Positions 33,130 to 41,733 of a stretch of DNA of 64,000 bases are shown one piece after another. The translations under genes and the position numbers were made by a program. The stretch is taken from NCBI GenBank assembly GCA_903932685.1, contig CAIZGX010000064.1, forward strand, positions 62,001 to 126,000, in the 5' to 3' direction. The notes beneath the pieces are model-generated. The model ran no database searches, had not been told where the DNA came from, and saw nothing but the letters and a program-made list of their open reading frames with translations. Within the stretch, counting starts at the first letter, position 1, and each line of letters begins with the position of its first letter. This DNA comes from an uncultured Bacteroidota bacterium. GTDB lineage: Bacteria > Bacteroidota > Bacteroidia > Flavobacteriales_D > Sanyastnellaceae.

Positions 33130-33780
33130 ATGTGGGATTTCATTCAAAGTATTACTAACCCTGAGCAAATTTTGCACATTGGCGGATTAGCGCTGGTACT
33201 CATTATTCTATTCGCTGAAAACGGGATTATCATTGGTTTCTTTCTTCCGGGAGACTCGTTGTTGTTTTTCACCGGGCTTATCACTTCCACTCAACCGCAA
33301 CTTATAGATACTCCCATCTTCAATTTACTCTTGTATATGTCCACAGCCTCGCTAGCCGGATGTCTCTTTGGTTATTACTTCGGGTGGCGCTTGGGGCCGT
33401 CTATTTTCAACCGAAAAGATTCTTTTTTCTTCAAAAAGAAATACGTAGATGTTACGCGAACCTTTTACGAAAGACACGGAGGAAAGACTCTCATACTTGG
33501 TAAATTCCTTCCCTACATACGAACCTTCGCGCCCATTTTAGCGGGAGTAATCCGTGTGCCGTTCAAATCATTTTTAGGCTTCAACGTGGTTGGAGCTATT
33601 GCTTGGGTCTCGTCGCTTACCCTCATGGGATATTTTTTAGGCGAAGAATTCCCAGGAATTAAAGACTACCTCGAATATATTATCCTCGGATTTATTGTCG
33701 TAACGAACGGTTTCGTTGTCCGCGCCTATCTTAAAGAGCGCAAAAAATCAAAGGCAAAAGAAAGCGAGGTCATCGATTGA
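33130..33780 (+). CDS. DedA-family (VTT-domain) membrane protein
   Basis: A 216-aa polytopic inner-membrane protein. Family features are the re-entrant FFLPGDSLLFFTGLI (about residue 40) and the motif GKFLPYIRTFAPILAGVIRV (about 122-141), plus a positively charged C-terminal tail (LKERKKSKAKESE). DedA proteins are linked to lipid-carrier (undecaprenyl phosphate or phospholipid) flipping; which lipid is not predictable. Confidence 0.92.
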   Translation: MWDFIQSITNPEQILHIGGLALVLIILFAENGIIIGFFLPGDSLLFFTGLITSTQPQLIDTPIFNLLLYMSTASLAGCLFGYYFGWRLGPSIFNRKDSFFFKKKYVDVTRTFYERHGGKTLILGKFLPYIRTFAPILAGVIRVPFKSFLGFNVVGAIAWVSSLTLMGYFLGEEFPGIKDYLEYIILGFIVVTNGFVVRAYLKERKKSKAKESEVID

Positions 33781-33786
33781 CGTGCT

Positions 33787-33794
33787 TATCTTTG
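33787..33794 (+). promoter_or_regulatory. -7 box TATCTTTG of lpd
   Basis: A perfect TAnnTTTG only 4 nt before the ATG of lpd at 33799. This implies a leaderless or near-leaderless transcript. Confidence 0.6.
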
Positions 33795-33798
33795 CACC

Positions 33799-35205
33799 AT
33801 GGAAAATTTCGATGTCGTTGTTGTTGGCGCGGGTCCAGGAGGATACGTTGCAGCTATTCGTTGCGCGCAATTGGGTATGAAAACCGCATTGGTTGAGCGT
33901 TATTCAACACTTGGCGGAACTTGTCTGAATGTTGGATGTATTCCTTCAAAAGCACTTCTAGACTCTAGCGAGCACTACCATCAAGCGGTTCACACGTTTG
34001 AAGCACATGGAATTGATCTAGGTACGAAGCCTAAGGTGAACTTGGGACAAATGGTGAAACGTAAGCAAGATGTGGTAGACCAAACAACAAAGGGCATTGA
34101 TTATTTGATGAAGAAAAACAAAGTGACTGTTCTTCACGGACACGGTACTTTCACTTCTTCAACTGCTCTTTCCATTGCGAAAGCAGACGGAACAAACGAA
34201 GAGGTAAGCGGAAAGAATTTCATAATAGCAACAGGGTCAAAACCGGCGAGCTTGCCTTTCATTCAAATAGATAAAAAACGCGTTATTACCAGCACCGAAG
34301 CATTGAAGTTGGAAGAAGTTCCAAAGCACTTGATTGTGATTGGTGGTGGAGTAATTGGACTAGAACTGGGTAGCGTTTATGCGCGTTTGGGTTCGAAGGT
34401 AAGTGTGGTTGAATTCATGGACGGAATTATTCCGACTATGGATAAGACTATGGGGAAAGAACTTCAAAAATCATTGACCGCAATTGGCTTCGAATTCTTC
34501 CTTTCACACAAAGTGAAAGAAGTTACAGCGAAAGGAAAAACAGTTACGGTGAAAGCAGACAACGCGAAAGGAGAGGAGTTAACCCTTGAAGGAGATTACG
34601 TTCTTGTTTCTGTTGGAAGAAAGCCTTACACAGACAATTTAGGATTAGACAAAGCGGGTGTTCAGTTAGACGAGCGCGGAAGAATTGTAACGAACGATCA
34701 CCTTCAGTCAAGTGTTCCTAACATCTACGCCATTGGCGATGTGGTGAAAGGCGCAATGCTTGCGCACAAGGCCGAAGAAGAAGGAACATTCGTGGCTGAA
34801 GTTATTGCTGGACAAAAACCGCACATCAACTACAACTTAATTCCTGGTGTGGTTTACACTTGGCCAGAGGTTGCAAGCGTTGGCTATACCGAAGAGCAAT
34901 TGAAAGAGATGGGTAAGAACTACAAAGTAGGAAGCTTCCCATTCAAAGCCAGCGGAAGAGCGCGTGCGAGTATGGACACCGACGGATTGGTGAAAGTATT
35001 AGCAGACAAAGACACCGATGAAATTTTAGGCGTTCACATGATTGGTCCGCGTTGCGCAGACATGATTGCTGAAGCGGTTGTGGCCATGGAATTCCGTGCA
35101 AGTGCGGAAGACATTGGACGCATCTCTCACGCTCACCCAACATTCACCGAAAGCTTCAAGGAAGCGGCGTTGGATGCGACGGCGAAGCGCGCTATTCACA
35201 TCTAA
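33799..35205 (+). CDS. lpd: Dihydrolipoyl dehydrogenase
   Basis: Flavoprotein E3/L-protein (468 aa) that reoxidises dihydrolipoamide in 2-oxoacid dehydrogenases and glycine cleavage. FAD-binding GAGPGGYVAAIRCAQLG at the N-terminus, redox-active disulfide in GGTCLNVGCIPSKAL (about residues 40-54), NAD-binding GGGVIGLELGSVYARLG (about 182), and the catalytic His-Glu in HAHPTFTES near the C-terminus. The 3' end overlaps the convergent neighbour in CTAA. Confidence 0.97.
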   Translation: MENFDVVVVGAGPGGYVAAIRCAQLGMKTALVERYSTLGGTCLNVGCIPSKALLDSSEHYHQAVHTFEAHGIDLGTKPKVNLGQMVKRKQDVVDQTTKGIDYLMKKNKVTVLHGHGTFTSSTALSIAKADGTNEEVSGKNFIIATGSKPASLPFIQIDKKRVITSTEALKLEEVPKHLIVIGGGVIGLELGSVYARLGSKVSVVEFMDGIIPTMDKTMGKELQKSLTAIGFEFFLSHKVKEVTAKGKTVTVKADNAKGEELTLEGDYVLVSVGRKPYTDNLGLDKAGVQLDERGRIVTNDHLQSSVPNIYAIGDVVKGAMLAHKAEEEGTFVAEVIAGQKPHINYNLIPGVVYTWPEVASVGYTEEQLKEMGKNYKVGSFPFKASGRARASMDTDGLVKVLADKDTDEILGVHMIGPRCADMIAEAVVAMEFRASAEDIGRISHAHPTFTESFKEAALDATAKRAIHI

Positions 35206-36074
35206 TCCGCAGGATTTTTCTTCTTTCCTCCACCAAAGTAGGTTCCGATAGACCACGAGCGTTCCATGAATGTAATGGCTTGTTGAGCGCGTGCGTTTTT
35301 GTCGCCGTCTTCCAACATGATGTCACCTAAGTAAGATCTTCCGAATTGTGCGCCAACTTGTGCGAAGAAGTGTTTACCCATTTCCATGCGAAGTCCAGAT
35401 GACGCGCTCCAGCCCCATCCTGCAACGTGCAGCCAATTGAGGTGACGTTCTCCGTAAAAGGTGAAATCGGTCCAAGGCAAGAAGATGCCTAAGTTTCCAG
35501 AGCACCACATGTACAAGCCATACTTATTGGTTTTGTCTTTCCAAACAGGAGCACGGTATTCCGCAGCAGCACGAATAAAATTGAATCCGTTGCTGTGATG
35601 GAAATCCATGAAGCTGGTGGTGTATAAAATTTGTTGATTGTTGAAGTTCCCCGTGTATTGTTGTCCCGCGTATTTCGTTGTGTCGATATAACCGTTTAAG
35701 ATGCACGTCTGCGTAGGTGTTAAACGATACTTCATGTGATCCCATCCTACAGAAACAGAAAACTGATCGGTAAGAAAGCGACCAAAGCGAACATTGAATT
35801 GAGGCACACTGAAATACTTAATATTTAGGTAAACGTTTGGATCAAACTTCGCGGGCATATCGCTTGCACTCGCCTCTTTCAATTCGAAATCGTATCCATC
35901 TCCCTTGAAATGAATGTAGCTTCTTAGGTAGGAAGCCCGGTTATAACCCCAATAAATATAATTCTGTCCCTTGCGGTCAGAAACTCCGCCCCATGAAGAC
36001 TGTGGCTCGTTTGAATTCTGCGCGAAAGTTGTTATGCCCATAAAGACAAACATGAAAACAAGAAGGTTTTTCAT
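35202..36074 (-). CDS. Predicted outer-membrane protein
   Basis: 290 aa from the ATG at 36072-36074 (MKNLLVFMFVFMGITTFAQ signal peptide); the track start adds 18 residues overlapping yraN. The mature part has alternating aromatic-rich strands (NYIYWGYNRASYLRSYIHFK; QVGAQFGRSYLGDIM), consistent with a beta-barrel. I know similar Bacteroidetes proteins only as hypothetical. Convergent overlap with lpd. Confidence 0.75.
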   Translation of the reverse strand: MKNLLVFMFVFMGITTFAQNSNEPQSSWGGVSDRKGQNYIYWGYNRASYLRSYIHFKGDGYDFELKEASASDMPAKFDPNVYLNIKYFSVPQFNVRFGRFLTDQFSVSVGWDHMKYRLTPTQTCILNGYIDTTKYAGQQYTGNFNNQQILYTTSFMDFHHSNGFNFIRAAAEYRAPVWKDKTNKYGLYMWCSGNLGIFLPWTDFTFYGERHLNWLHVAGWGWSASSGLRMEMGKHFFAQVGAQFGRSYLGDIMLEDGDKNARAQQAITFMERSWSIGTYFGGGKKKNPAD

Positions 36075-36112
36075 AAACTGAAATAATTTGCAGCAAATGT
36101 AAATGCTTAACC

Positions 36113-36478
36113 ATGAATCACACCGCATTAGGAAAAAAAGGCGAAGCGCAAGCGCTTGAGTTCTTGAAGAAAAAAGGATACAAGGAAGTCGCCATGAACT
36201 GGCGAATAGATCCCTATGAAATTGATTTGATCATGATTGATAAAGATGATCTCGTCTTTGTTGAAGTAAAAACACGCAGCACAGACGCTTTCGGTAATCC
36301 GCTCGATGCGGTTAATCCACGTAAGCGACAGAAACTCATTCGTGCAGCTCACTTGTTCATTGTGCTTCACAACCATTCGCTAGAGCCTCGATTCGACGTG
36401 ATTTCTATCGTAGAACAAGAAAACGCCTCTACAAAAATCTTTCATTTCGAAGAGGCGTTTTATCCTTTAGTCAGATAA
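36113..36478 (+). CDS. YraN-family putative endonuclease
   Basis: A 121-aa protein of the UPF0102/YraN family, related to Holliday-junction-resolvase-like nucleases. Motifs visible are GKKGEAQALEFLKKKGY, the metal-binding EIDLIMID, and FVEVKTRST (a PD-(D/E)XK-like core). The biological role is not established. It is divergent from the barrel gene and followed by the TCAA hairpin array G. Confidence 0.9.
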   Translation: MNHTALGKKGEAQALEFLKKKGYKEVAMNWRIDPYEIDLIMIDKDDLVFVEVKTRSTDAFGNPLDAVNPRKRQKLIRAAHLFIVLHNHSLEPRFDVISIVEQENASTKIFHFEEAFYPLVR

Positions 36479-36484
36479 GTTAAC

Positions 36485-36551
36485 TCCTTCGGATCAATCG
36501 AAACAAGTTTCGATCAATCTCTTCGAGATCAATCCGACTTTGTCGGATCAA
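36485..36551. repeat. Hairpin-linker array G (TCAA/TTGA linkers)
   Basis: Between convergent genes, four perfect hairpins (TCCTTCGGA; TCGAAACAAGTTTCGA; TCTCTTCGAGA; TCCGACTTTGTCGGA) are each followed by TCAA. On the minus strand the linker is TTGA, and the TGA stop of the 36548 gene is itself the first linker. It has the same architecture as the GAAT/GAGG arrays but a different linker, so the linker is a property of each array. Confidence 0.88.
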
Positions 36552-38284
36552 AGTTTCACTATTTGTTTTCTAAGAGTGCGATCTCCCGTTTGTAATTCAA
36601 GAAGATAATTTCCTGAAGACAAATTGGAAAGATCAAGCACAGCGTTTCCATTCGCTACGCGCTCTGAAAGAACCAGTCTTCCGGAAAGATCGCGAATGGA
36701 AAGGTTTGCACTTTCATTCGTGTTTTTCCATTGAACGTTCAACACATCGGTAACCGGATTCGGATAAATGTTCAGTTGGTCTTCCAATGCCATTTCTTCC
36801 ACCCCAACATTCACGGTTATAATATCCGATGTTAGGACGCAACCGTAACTATTAGTAACCTGCACGGCATAAACTCCGTTTGGTGGGCTAATCAAATAAT
36901 AGGTAATTGCACCTTGTAAAAGCATTCCGTTATAGAACCACTGATAGGTGTCGTAACTATCCGCAACTGACAATTGATCGGCAGCAGCATTCCAAAACAC
37001 CTCTATGGGTGCGCAGTACAAGTATGGTTCACTTGTAGAAGAGCATCCGAATTCGTTTTGCAAATACACCGAATAATAACCGGATTCAGTCATGGTTAAA
37101 CTTGAACCCGATTCCCCTGCTATTAATATGCCGTTGTAATACCAGAAATAGGTCGGCACGGTGTCGTTCGCGCAAGAGATGACATCGCCGCTCACACTAA
37201 CCGTTGCATCGGGTTGAGGGAAGACACTGACTGCAGTAGATGCTGAAATATTCGTCACTTCGTTCAATGAGATGTTAATGGTTCCTGAAGTTCCGTTACC
37301 AGAACTGAACGACTGAGAACCCACACCAATGTTGAAAGAAGATGTTCCCAAATTATCGTCCTGCGAGATATCATCCGAATCCCAAAAAGTAATCGTGTAA
37401 GGAGGATTCGAAAGCGTAAAATTCACATTCGAGTATGAAGCACTTGTTTGATTATTTACTGTCCCGCTCGTGTAAACAGCACTTCCAGCAGCATTGTTAA
37501 TGGTGAAATAAGGATCCGCTGTATTGAATAAATCATCAACATCGCCATTCCAGTTTCCATTCACTCCGGCAAGGTTTACAGAGGTAATTACATAATTTGA
37601 AATAACGGTTTGAAGGGAAGCCGTATAAGTTCCCGGCGCACCATAATTAACTGGTGCAGGATCTGCAACATTTCCCGTTTGTCCGTTACCAAAATCCCAT
37701 ATGTAAGTGGTCATTTGCGAAGCATCGCCACCAATGGTTGCAACATAATCTACATCAATGGCACCGCATCCGGCAGATTGGTCGAATGTAAAAGTTGAAG
37801 TTCCTCCAGGACCTTGTTCAACAATTAACGTAATTATAAAACTATCATTTTGAGTGACCTCAAATCCAAAAGCTTCGGCGAGTGCTGTAATACTAATCAC
37901 GATGTCGTATGTTCCGGGCAATACTGGGGTTCCGCATATGGTTGCACAACCGGAATTTTCTCCTTGAGGCGGATAAAAAATTCCATCGGCATCGTTCAAT
38001 GTAAATTCCAATCCAAAAGGTAATCCTGAAACATCGGTAATCGTCAACTGAAGCAACGTTGCATTCACACCTGAGCCAGGATCTGTAACATCCGTTGGAA
38101 TAAAGAACGTCATGACCTGCTCGTAATAAACACCTGTGGTGGCGTTCGGCGGAATAGCCGGACAAATCATGGGTGTGCCCGTGGTGTTTGTGCATGTGGG
38201 GTCTGGAGCGCACGTCGGACATTGTGCGTGTGTGGAAATAATTCCAACAAAGAACAAAGCTAAAACGAAGTAGATATTTTTCAT
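36548..38284 (-). CDS. T9SS-secreted PKD-domain protein
   Basis: A 578-aa protein with a signal peptide (MKNIYFVLALFFVGIISTHAQ) and a Cys/Pro-rich N-terminal stretch (CPTCAPDPTC). There is a PKD domain (YIWDFGNGQTGNVADP, about residue 190), Ig-like beta segments, and a type A T9SS sorting domain (LNIYPNPVTDVLNVQW; LSIRDLSGRLVLSE; GNYLLEL). The role is unknown; probably surface-exposed or released. Its stop is the first linker of hairpin array G. Confidence 0.9.
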   Translation of the reverse strand: MKNIYFVLALFFVGIISTHAQCPTCAPDPTCTNTTGTPMICPAIPPNATTGVYYEQVMTFFIPTDVTDPGSGVNATLLQLTITDVSGLPFGLEFTLNDADGIFYPPQGENSGCATICGTPVLPGTYDIVISITALAEAFGFEVTQNDSFIITLIVEQGPGGTSTFTFDQSAGCGAIDVDYVATIGGDASQMTTYIWDFGNGQTGNVADPAPVNYGAPGTYTASLQTVISNYVITSVNLAGVNGNWNGDVDDLFNTADPYFTINNAAGSAVYTSGTVNNQTSASYSNVNFTLSNPPYTITFWDSDDISQDDNLGTSSFNIGVGSQSFSSGNGTSGTINISLNEVTNISASTAVSVFPQPDATVSVSGDVISCANDTVPTYFWYYNGILIAGESGSSLTMTESGYYSVYLQNEFGCSSTSEPYLYCAPIEVFWNAAADQLSVADSYDTYQWFYNGMLLQGAITYYLISPPNGVYAVQVTNSYGCVLTSDIITVNVGVEEMALEDQLNIYPNPVTDVLNVQWKNTNESANLSIRDLSGRLVLSERVANGNAVLDLSNLSSGNYLLELQTGDRTLRKQIVKL

Positions 38285-38390
38285 AAGTCAAGGTTTGAAC
38301 CAACGTTCATTCAAGATTAGGTGTTTTTTTTTAAATGTGCAATGCTTTCCACAATAAAAGCAGTAAAGAGATTCTATCTTCGCGTACACT

Positions 38391-38987
38391 ATGAAACAGT
38401 CTATTTCCAGAAAATTATTCGCCTACCTCATAAACGGTTTAGTGCTTGCTCTTCCGATATACATTACGGGATATGTTTTGTACACAATCTTTGATTCTTT
38501 GGATCGCATTTTACCTATAGAACACAAATACCCAGGTCTTGGAATTTTAATTCTGTTAATCGCCTTAGTAATACTTGGATTTTTAGGAGCGAAAATTATT
38601 AACGACCAGATCAGAAGTCGCTTTTTAAAGTTCTTGGATCGCATTCCCTTTATTAAAACCATTTACAAAAGCATTACCGACATGCTGGGGGCATTCGTGG
38701 GAAATAAAAAAAGATTCAACAAGCCTGTTTTGGTTCGAATAAGTAAAGAAAACGATGTTGAAGTTATTGGCTTTGTTACCGACGAAGATCTTCAAGAAAT
38801 CGGAGAAGCCGAGGCTGGAAAAGTTGGGGTTTATATTCCAATGAGCTACAGTTTTTCTGGACACTTGGTCATTGTTCCTCGAAGCAACGTTAAGCTTATT
38901 ACAGGGAATTCTCTTGAGCTCATGAAGTACGTGGTGAGCGGCGGTGTTGTTGAATTCGAGCACGAAAAAAATGAAGGAACGAAATAG
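38391..38987 (+). CDS. DUF502-family membrane protein
   Basis: A 198-aa protein with two transmembrane segments (LINGLVLALPIYITGYVLYTI, about 12-32, and LGILILLIALVILGFLGA, about 48-66). The DUF502 soluble domain follows, with FVTDEDL and VYIPMSYSFSGHLVIVPRS. Conserved but uncharacterised. It overlaps the EamA gene by 17 bp. Confidence 0.88.
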   Translation: MKQSISRKLFAYLINGLVLALPIYITGYVLYTIFDSLDRILPIEHKYPGLGILILLIALVILGFLGAKIINDQIRSRFLKFLDRIPFIKTIYKSITDMLGAFVGNKKRFNKPVLVRISKENDVEVIGFVTDEDLQEIGEAEAGKVGVYIPMSYSFSGHLVIVPRSNVKLITGNSLELMKYVVSGGVVEFEHEKNEGTK

Positions 38988-39843
38988 AGCTCTCGTCTTA
39001 CTTCACTTTATTGTATTTCTTTGGGGATTCACTGGAATCCTTGGAAAAGAACTGAGCTTTTCTGTGACAGTATTGGTTTTCTTGCGCATGATGGTGGCTC
39101 TGGTCTCTATTGCGATTTATAAATATTTCTGGAAGAAATCTTTTGTGGTTTCGCGCTTCGATCTGATTAAGCTTTTATTCGTTGGTGTGCTCACTGCTGC
39201 ACATTGGTTAAGCTTTTTTTACAGCATTCACATCAGCAATGTCAGCACAGCGCTTGCTGTAATTAGCACAACAGCCTTTTTCGTGGCACTCGTTTCTCCA
39301 TTGTTCACGCGAAAGAAATTCGTGTGGAAGGAACTTGCGTTGGGCACGCTGGTAACCGCTGGTGTCGCAGTTATTTTCAATGTTGAAATGGAGTACGCTT
39401 GGGGAATAGTCTTCGCGCTTTTGGCTGCATTATTCGCCGCTATTTTTTCTTCTTTCAACGGAAGGTTTATTCGCACGATACACGCGAGTAACATTGCGTT
39501 TTATGAAATGTTAGGTGGGAGTGTCGTCCTAGTTGCTGTCATTTCATTTCAACAAGAATGGCACATTATATCCGAATTATCGAGCTACGACTGGCTCTTA
39601 GTTATATTACTTGGCACAGTTACAACGGCCTTCGCCTTCATTGCGAGTGTGAATGTCATGAAGCATCTTTCTCCGTTCTCCTGCGCCATTGCCATTAACC
39701 TCGAGCCTGTTTACACAATTGTATTGGCCTTACTTTTTTACGGACAATCGGAACACATGCGTCCACTTTTTTACGTCGGAGCATTGCTTATTCTATCGAG
39801 TGTTTGGCTAGAGAGTTTGTTGCGGAAAAGGGTCGGAAAGTAA
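38971..39843 (+). CDS. EamA-family (DMT) transporter
   Basis: 290 aa from the ATG at 38971 (MKERNRALVLLHFIVFLWGF). About ten hydrophobic helices in two EamA halves; the second half has YEMLGGSVVLVAVI and CAIAINLEPVYTIVLALLFYG, a family signature. Drug/metabolite transporter superfamily; the substrate is unknown. Overlapping translation start with DUF502 suggests coupling. Confidence 0.9.
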   Translation: MKERNRALVLLHFIVFLWGFTGILGKELSFSVTVLVFLRMMVALVSIAIYKYFWKKSFVVSRFDLIKLLFVGVLTAAHWLSFFYSIHISNVSTALAVISTTAFFVALVSPLFTRKKFVWKELALGTLVTAGVAVIFNVEMEYAWGIVFALLAALFAAIFSSFNGRFIRTIHASNIAFYEMLGGSVVLVAVISFQQEWHIISELSSYDWLLVILLGTVTTAFAFIASVNVMKHLSPFSCAIAINLEPVYTIVLALLFYGQSEHMRPLFYVGALLILSSVWLESLLRKRVGK

Positions 39844-40266
39844 TTAAGACAATTTGGATTTATACTCCGACATTTTCACCCAATAAATTATCCAAACTAC
39901 AAAATATGCTATGCTAGCAAACCCGCCTAAAACAGGAATAAATCCACATAGGCCTAACACAGCCATAGCAGTTCCAAGAGACTTGCCATAGTCCCCGTTG
40001 TCAGCTAAACCTCTTTTCAAAAATTCATTTTTCAACGATTCCGATACTTTAGGATATAATATAAAAGAGTAGACCAAACTAAAAAGGGGAATCAACATTA
40101 GCCAAACTTTACCTGGTTCTATAACTCTATTTTCAGTCGCAACTACCTTTAAAAGATTCTGAAGGGTTAGCAGATATAGGACTGCTACAACAATTCCAAT
40201 AAGTGCTGAAAAGAGAAGAACTACAATCCCTATTCCCAACAATAATTCCAAAGCTTCATTATTCAT
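39844..40266 (-). CDS. Hypothetical polytopic membrane protein
   Basis: A 140-aa protein with three or four hydrophobic segments (ELLLGIGIVVLLFSALIGIV; VWLMLIPLFSLVYSFIL; LGLCGFIPVLGGFASIAYFV). No family is assigned with confidence; it looks like the small Bacteroidetes proteins with a central PLFxLVYxFILYPK segment. Tail-to-tail with the EamA gene with no gap. Confidence 0.72.
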   Translation of the reverse strand: MNNEALELLLGIGIVVLLFSALIGIVVAVLYLLTLQNLLKVVATENRVIEPGKVWLMLIPLFSLVYSFILYPKVSESLKNEFLKRGLADNGDYGKSLGTAMAVLGLCGFIPVLGGFASIAYFVVWIIYWVKMSEYKSKLS

Positions 40267-40311
40267 ATTTAGATATTTTTTTCAATTTAAGACAATTCCT
40301 GAAGTCTGAAT

Positions 40312-41196
40312 TTATTTTATTGAATACCCCCTCACATAATCCACCACAAAATTGTTCTTTTCAAAAACCGAACGTTCATTCGATTGTTGAACCGCCATGT
40401 CTACCAAGAGTTTCATGGGTGATCTAGGGAAGACATTTTCTTCTCTTCCCGCTTCAATCTTTCCGTCTTTGCGGTCGCTCGGTTTTTTATATCGATAAAG
40501 CGTTCGCATTTCTTTTCCGTCGGTGTACCAAACAATGGCGTTCTCTGTCCACAACACGCCATAGGTGTGCATGCCTTCTGATCCATCGAACGGTAACTTC
40601 GTACCAACACCCGACATTTTTTTGTTGTAATGCGTGGTCATATGTTGAACCCTTGATAACTTCTTCTGACTAAAACCACCAAAAACATTCTCTTCATTCC
40701 AAAACTCGAAAACGTCAATCTCGTTGTTCGTTCCATTTGATTCTCCGTACAACCAGAACGCTGGCCAAGCATTTCTTCCCTTCGGTAATTTGCAACGGAT
40801 CTCATAATACCCCCAAAGAAACATTTCTTTCGATTCGAACTCGCCCGTGTCGTAGTTGAAATTACCCTTGCGTTCTTTCATTCCGTCTGTAATCCAAACG
40901 TAAAAGGTCTGATCCTTTCTTTCTTTAGGCACAGTCGTAATAACAGCCACACCCTCTTTTACTTTAACACTCTCCTTAGTGAGCCATTGCTGCGTAATCT
41001 TCTGATCGGCATCGCGAACAACACCTTCGCGAATGATCCATTTCTGCTCGTTAAGTTGAGTACCCGTAAACTCATCGCTGAATGAAAGTTTCATGGGAAT
41101 ATTCATTCCGCGGAAATTAATTACCGTGTCTTTCGGCTGTGCGAAAACCAATGAAGGCGCCATTGCGCAAACAACAACAAGCAACTTCTTCCACAT
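40312..41196 (-). CDS. Secreted glycoside hydrolase family 16 enzyme
   Basis: A 294-aa protein with a signal peptide (MWKKLLVVVCAMAPSLVFAQ). The GH16 catalytic signature ExDxxE is visible as NEIDVFEFW (about residue 165), with the typical FSDEFTGTQLNEQKW at the N-terminal side. GH16 enzymes cleave beta-1,3/1,4-glucans or marine galactans (agar, carrageenan, porphyran); the substrate cannot be set from this. No polysaccharide-utilisation (SusCD) genes are adjacent. It has no T9SS domain, so it is probably periplasmic or Sec-exported. Confidence 0.9.
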   Translation of the reverse strand: MWKKLLVVVCAMAPSLVFAQPKDTVINFRGMNIPMKLSFSDEFTGTQLNEQKWIIREGVVRDADQKITQQWLTKESVKVKEGVAVITTVPKERKDQTFYVWITDGMKERKGNFNYDTGEFESKEMFLWGYYEIRCKLPKGRNAWPAFWLYGESNGTNNEIDVFEFWNEENVFGGFSQKKLSRVQHMTTHYNKKMSGVGTKLPFDGSEGMHTYGVLWTENAIVWYTDGKEMRTLYRYKKPSDRKDGKIEAGREENVFPRSPMKLLVDMAVQQSNERSVFEKNNFVVDYVRGYSIK

Positions 41197-41202
41197 AAAA
41201 TA

Positions 41203-41724
41203 TTATTTTTTAGGTTGAAACCACGATGAATATAGTACATAGTTATTCGCTATGCGCTGCACTTCACCTTGAAACAATCCCGGAGAAAGGTCTTTGATTT
41301 TTTTTGCTGGAATTCCTGCGTACACACTTCCGCTTGTCACATGCGTTCCCTCGGTAAGAATAGCGCCGGCTGCAATAATGCAATTCTCTTCTATCACACA
41401 ATTGTCCATGACTATTGCACCCATTCCAATAAGCACGTTGTCGTGAATGGTGCATCCGTGAACCATGGCCCTGTGGCCAATGCTCACGTTGTTTCCAATT
41501 TTAGTTCCGGCTTTCTGATAGGTGCCGTGAATAATAGCACCGTCTTGAATGTTTACTTTATTGCCTATTTCAATGGTGTTCACGTCGCCGCGAACCACAG
41601 CTGTGAACCACACGCTGCACTGATCTCCCATGGTTACCTGACCGACAATTGTTGCGTTTTCAGCAATGAAACATTCGTCGCCCCAAGTTGGAGCAACACC
41701 GTTAACAGGCAAGATCAAAGGCAT
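41203..41724 (-). CDS. Gamma-class carbonic anhydrase-like protein
   Basis: A 173-aa left-handed beta-helix protein with hexapeptide repeats. The three zinc-ligand His residues of the gamma-CA/PaaY group are seen in AIIHG and GHRAMVHG. VWFTAVVRGDVNTIEIG and NVLIGMGAIVMD are family motifs. The trimer would hold the metal between subunits; carbonic anhydrase activity is inferred. It lies 6 nt upstream of the GH16 gene. Confidence 0.92.
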   Translation of the reverse strand: MPLILPVNGVAPTWGDECFIAENATIVGQVTMGDQCSVWFTAVVRGDVNTIEIGNKVNIQDGAIIHGTYQKAGTKIGNNVSIGHRAMVHGCTIHDNVLIGMGAIVMDNCVIEENCIIAAGAILTEGTHVTSGSVYAGIPAKKIKDLSPGLFQGEVQRIANNYVLYSSWFQPKK

Positions 41725-41733
41725 AATAAAAAA

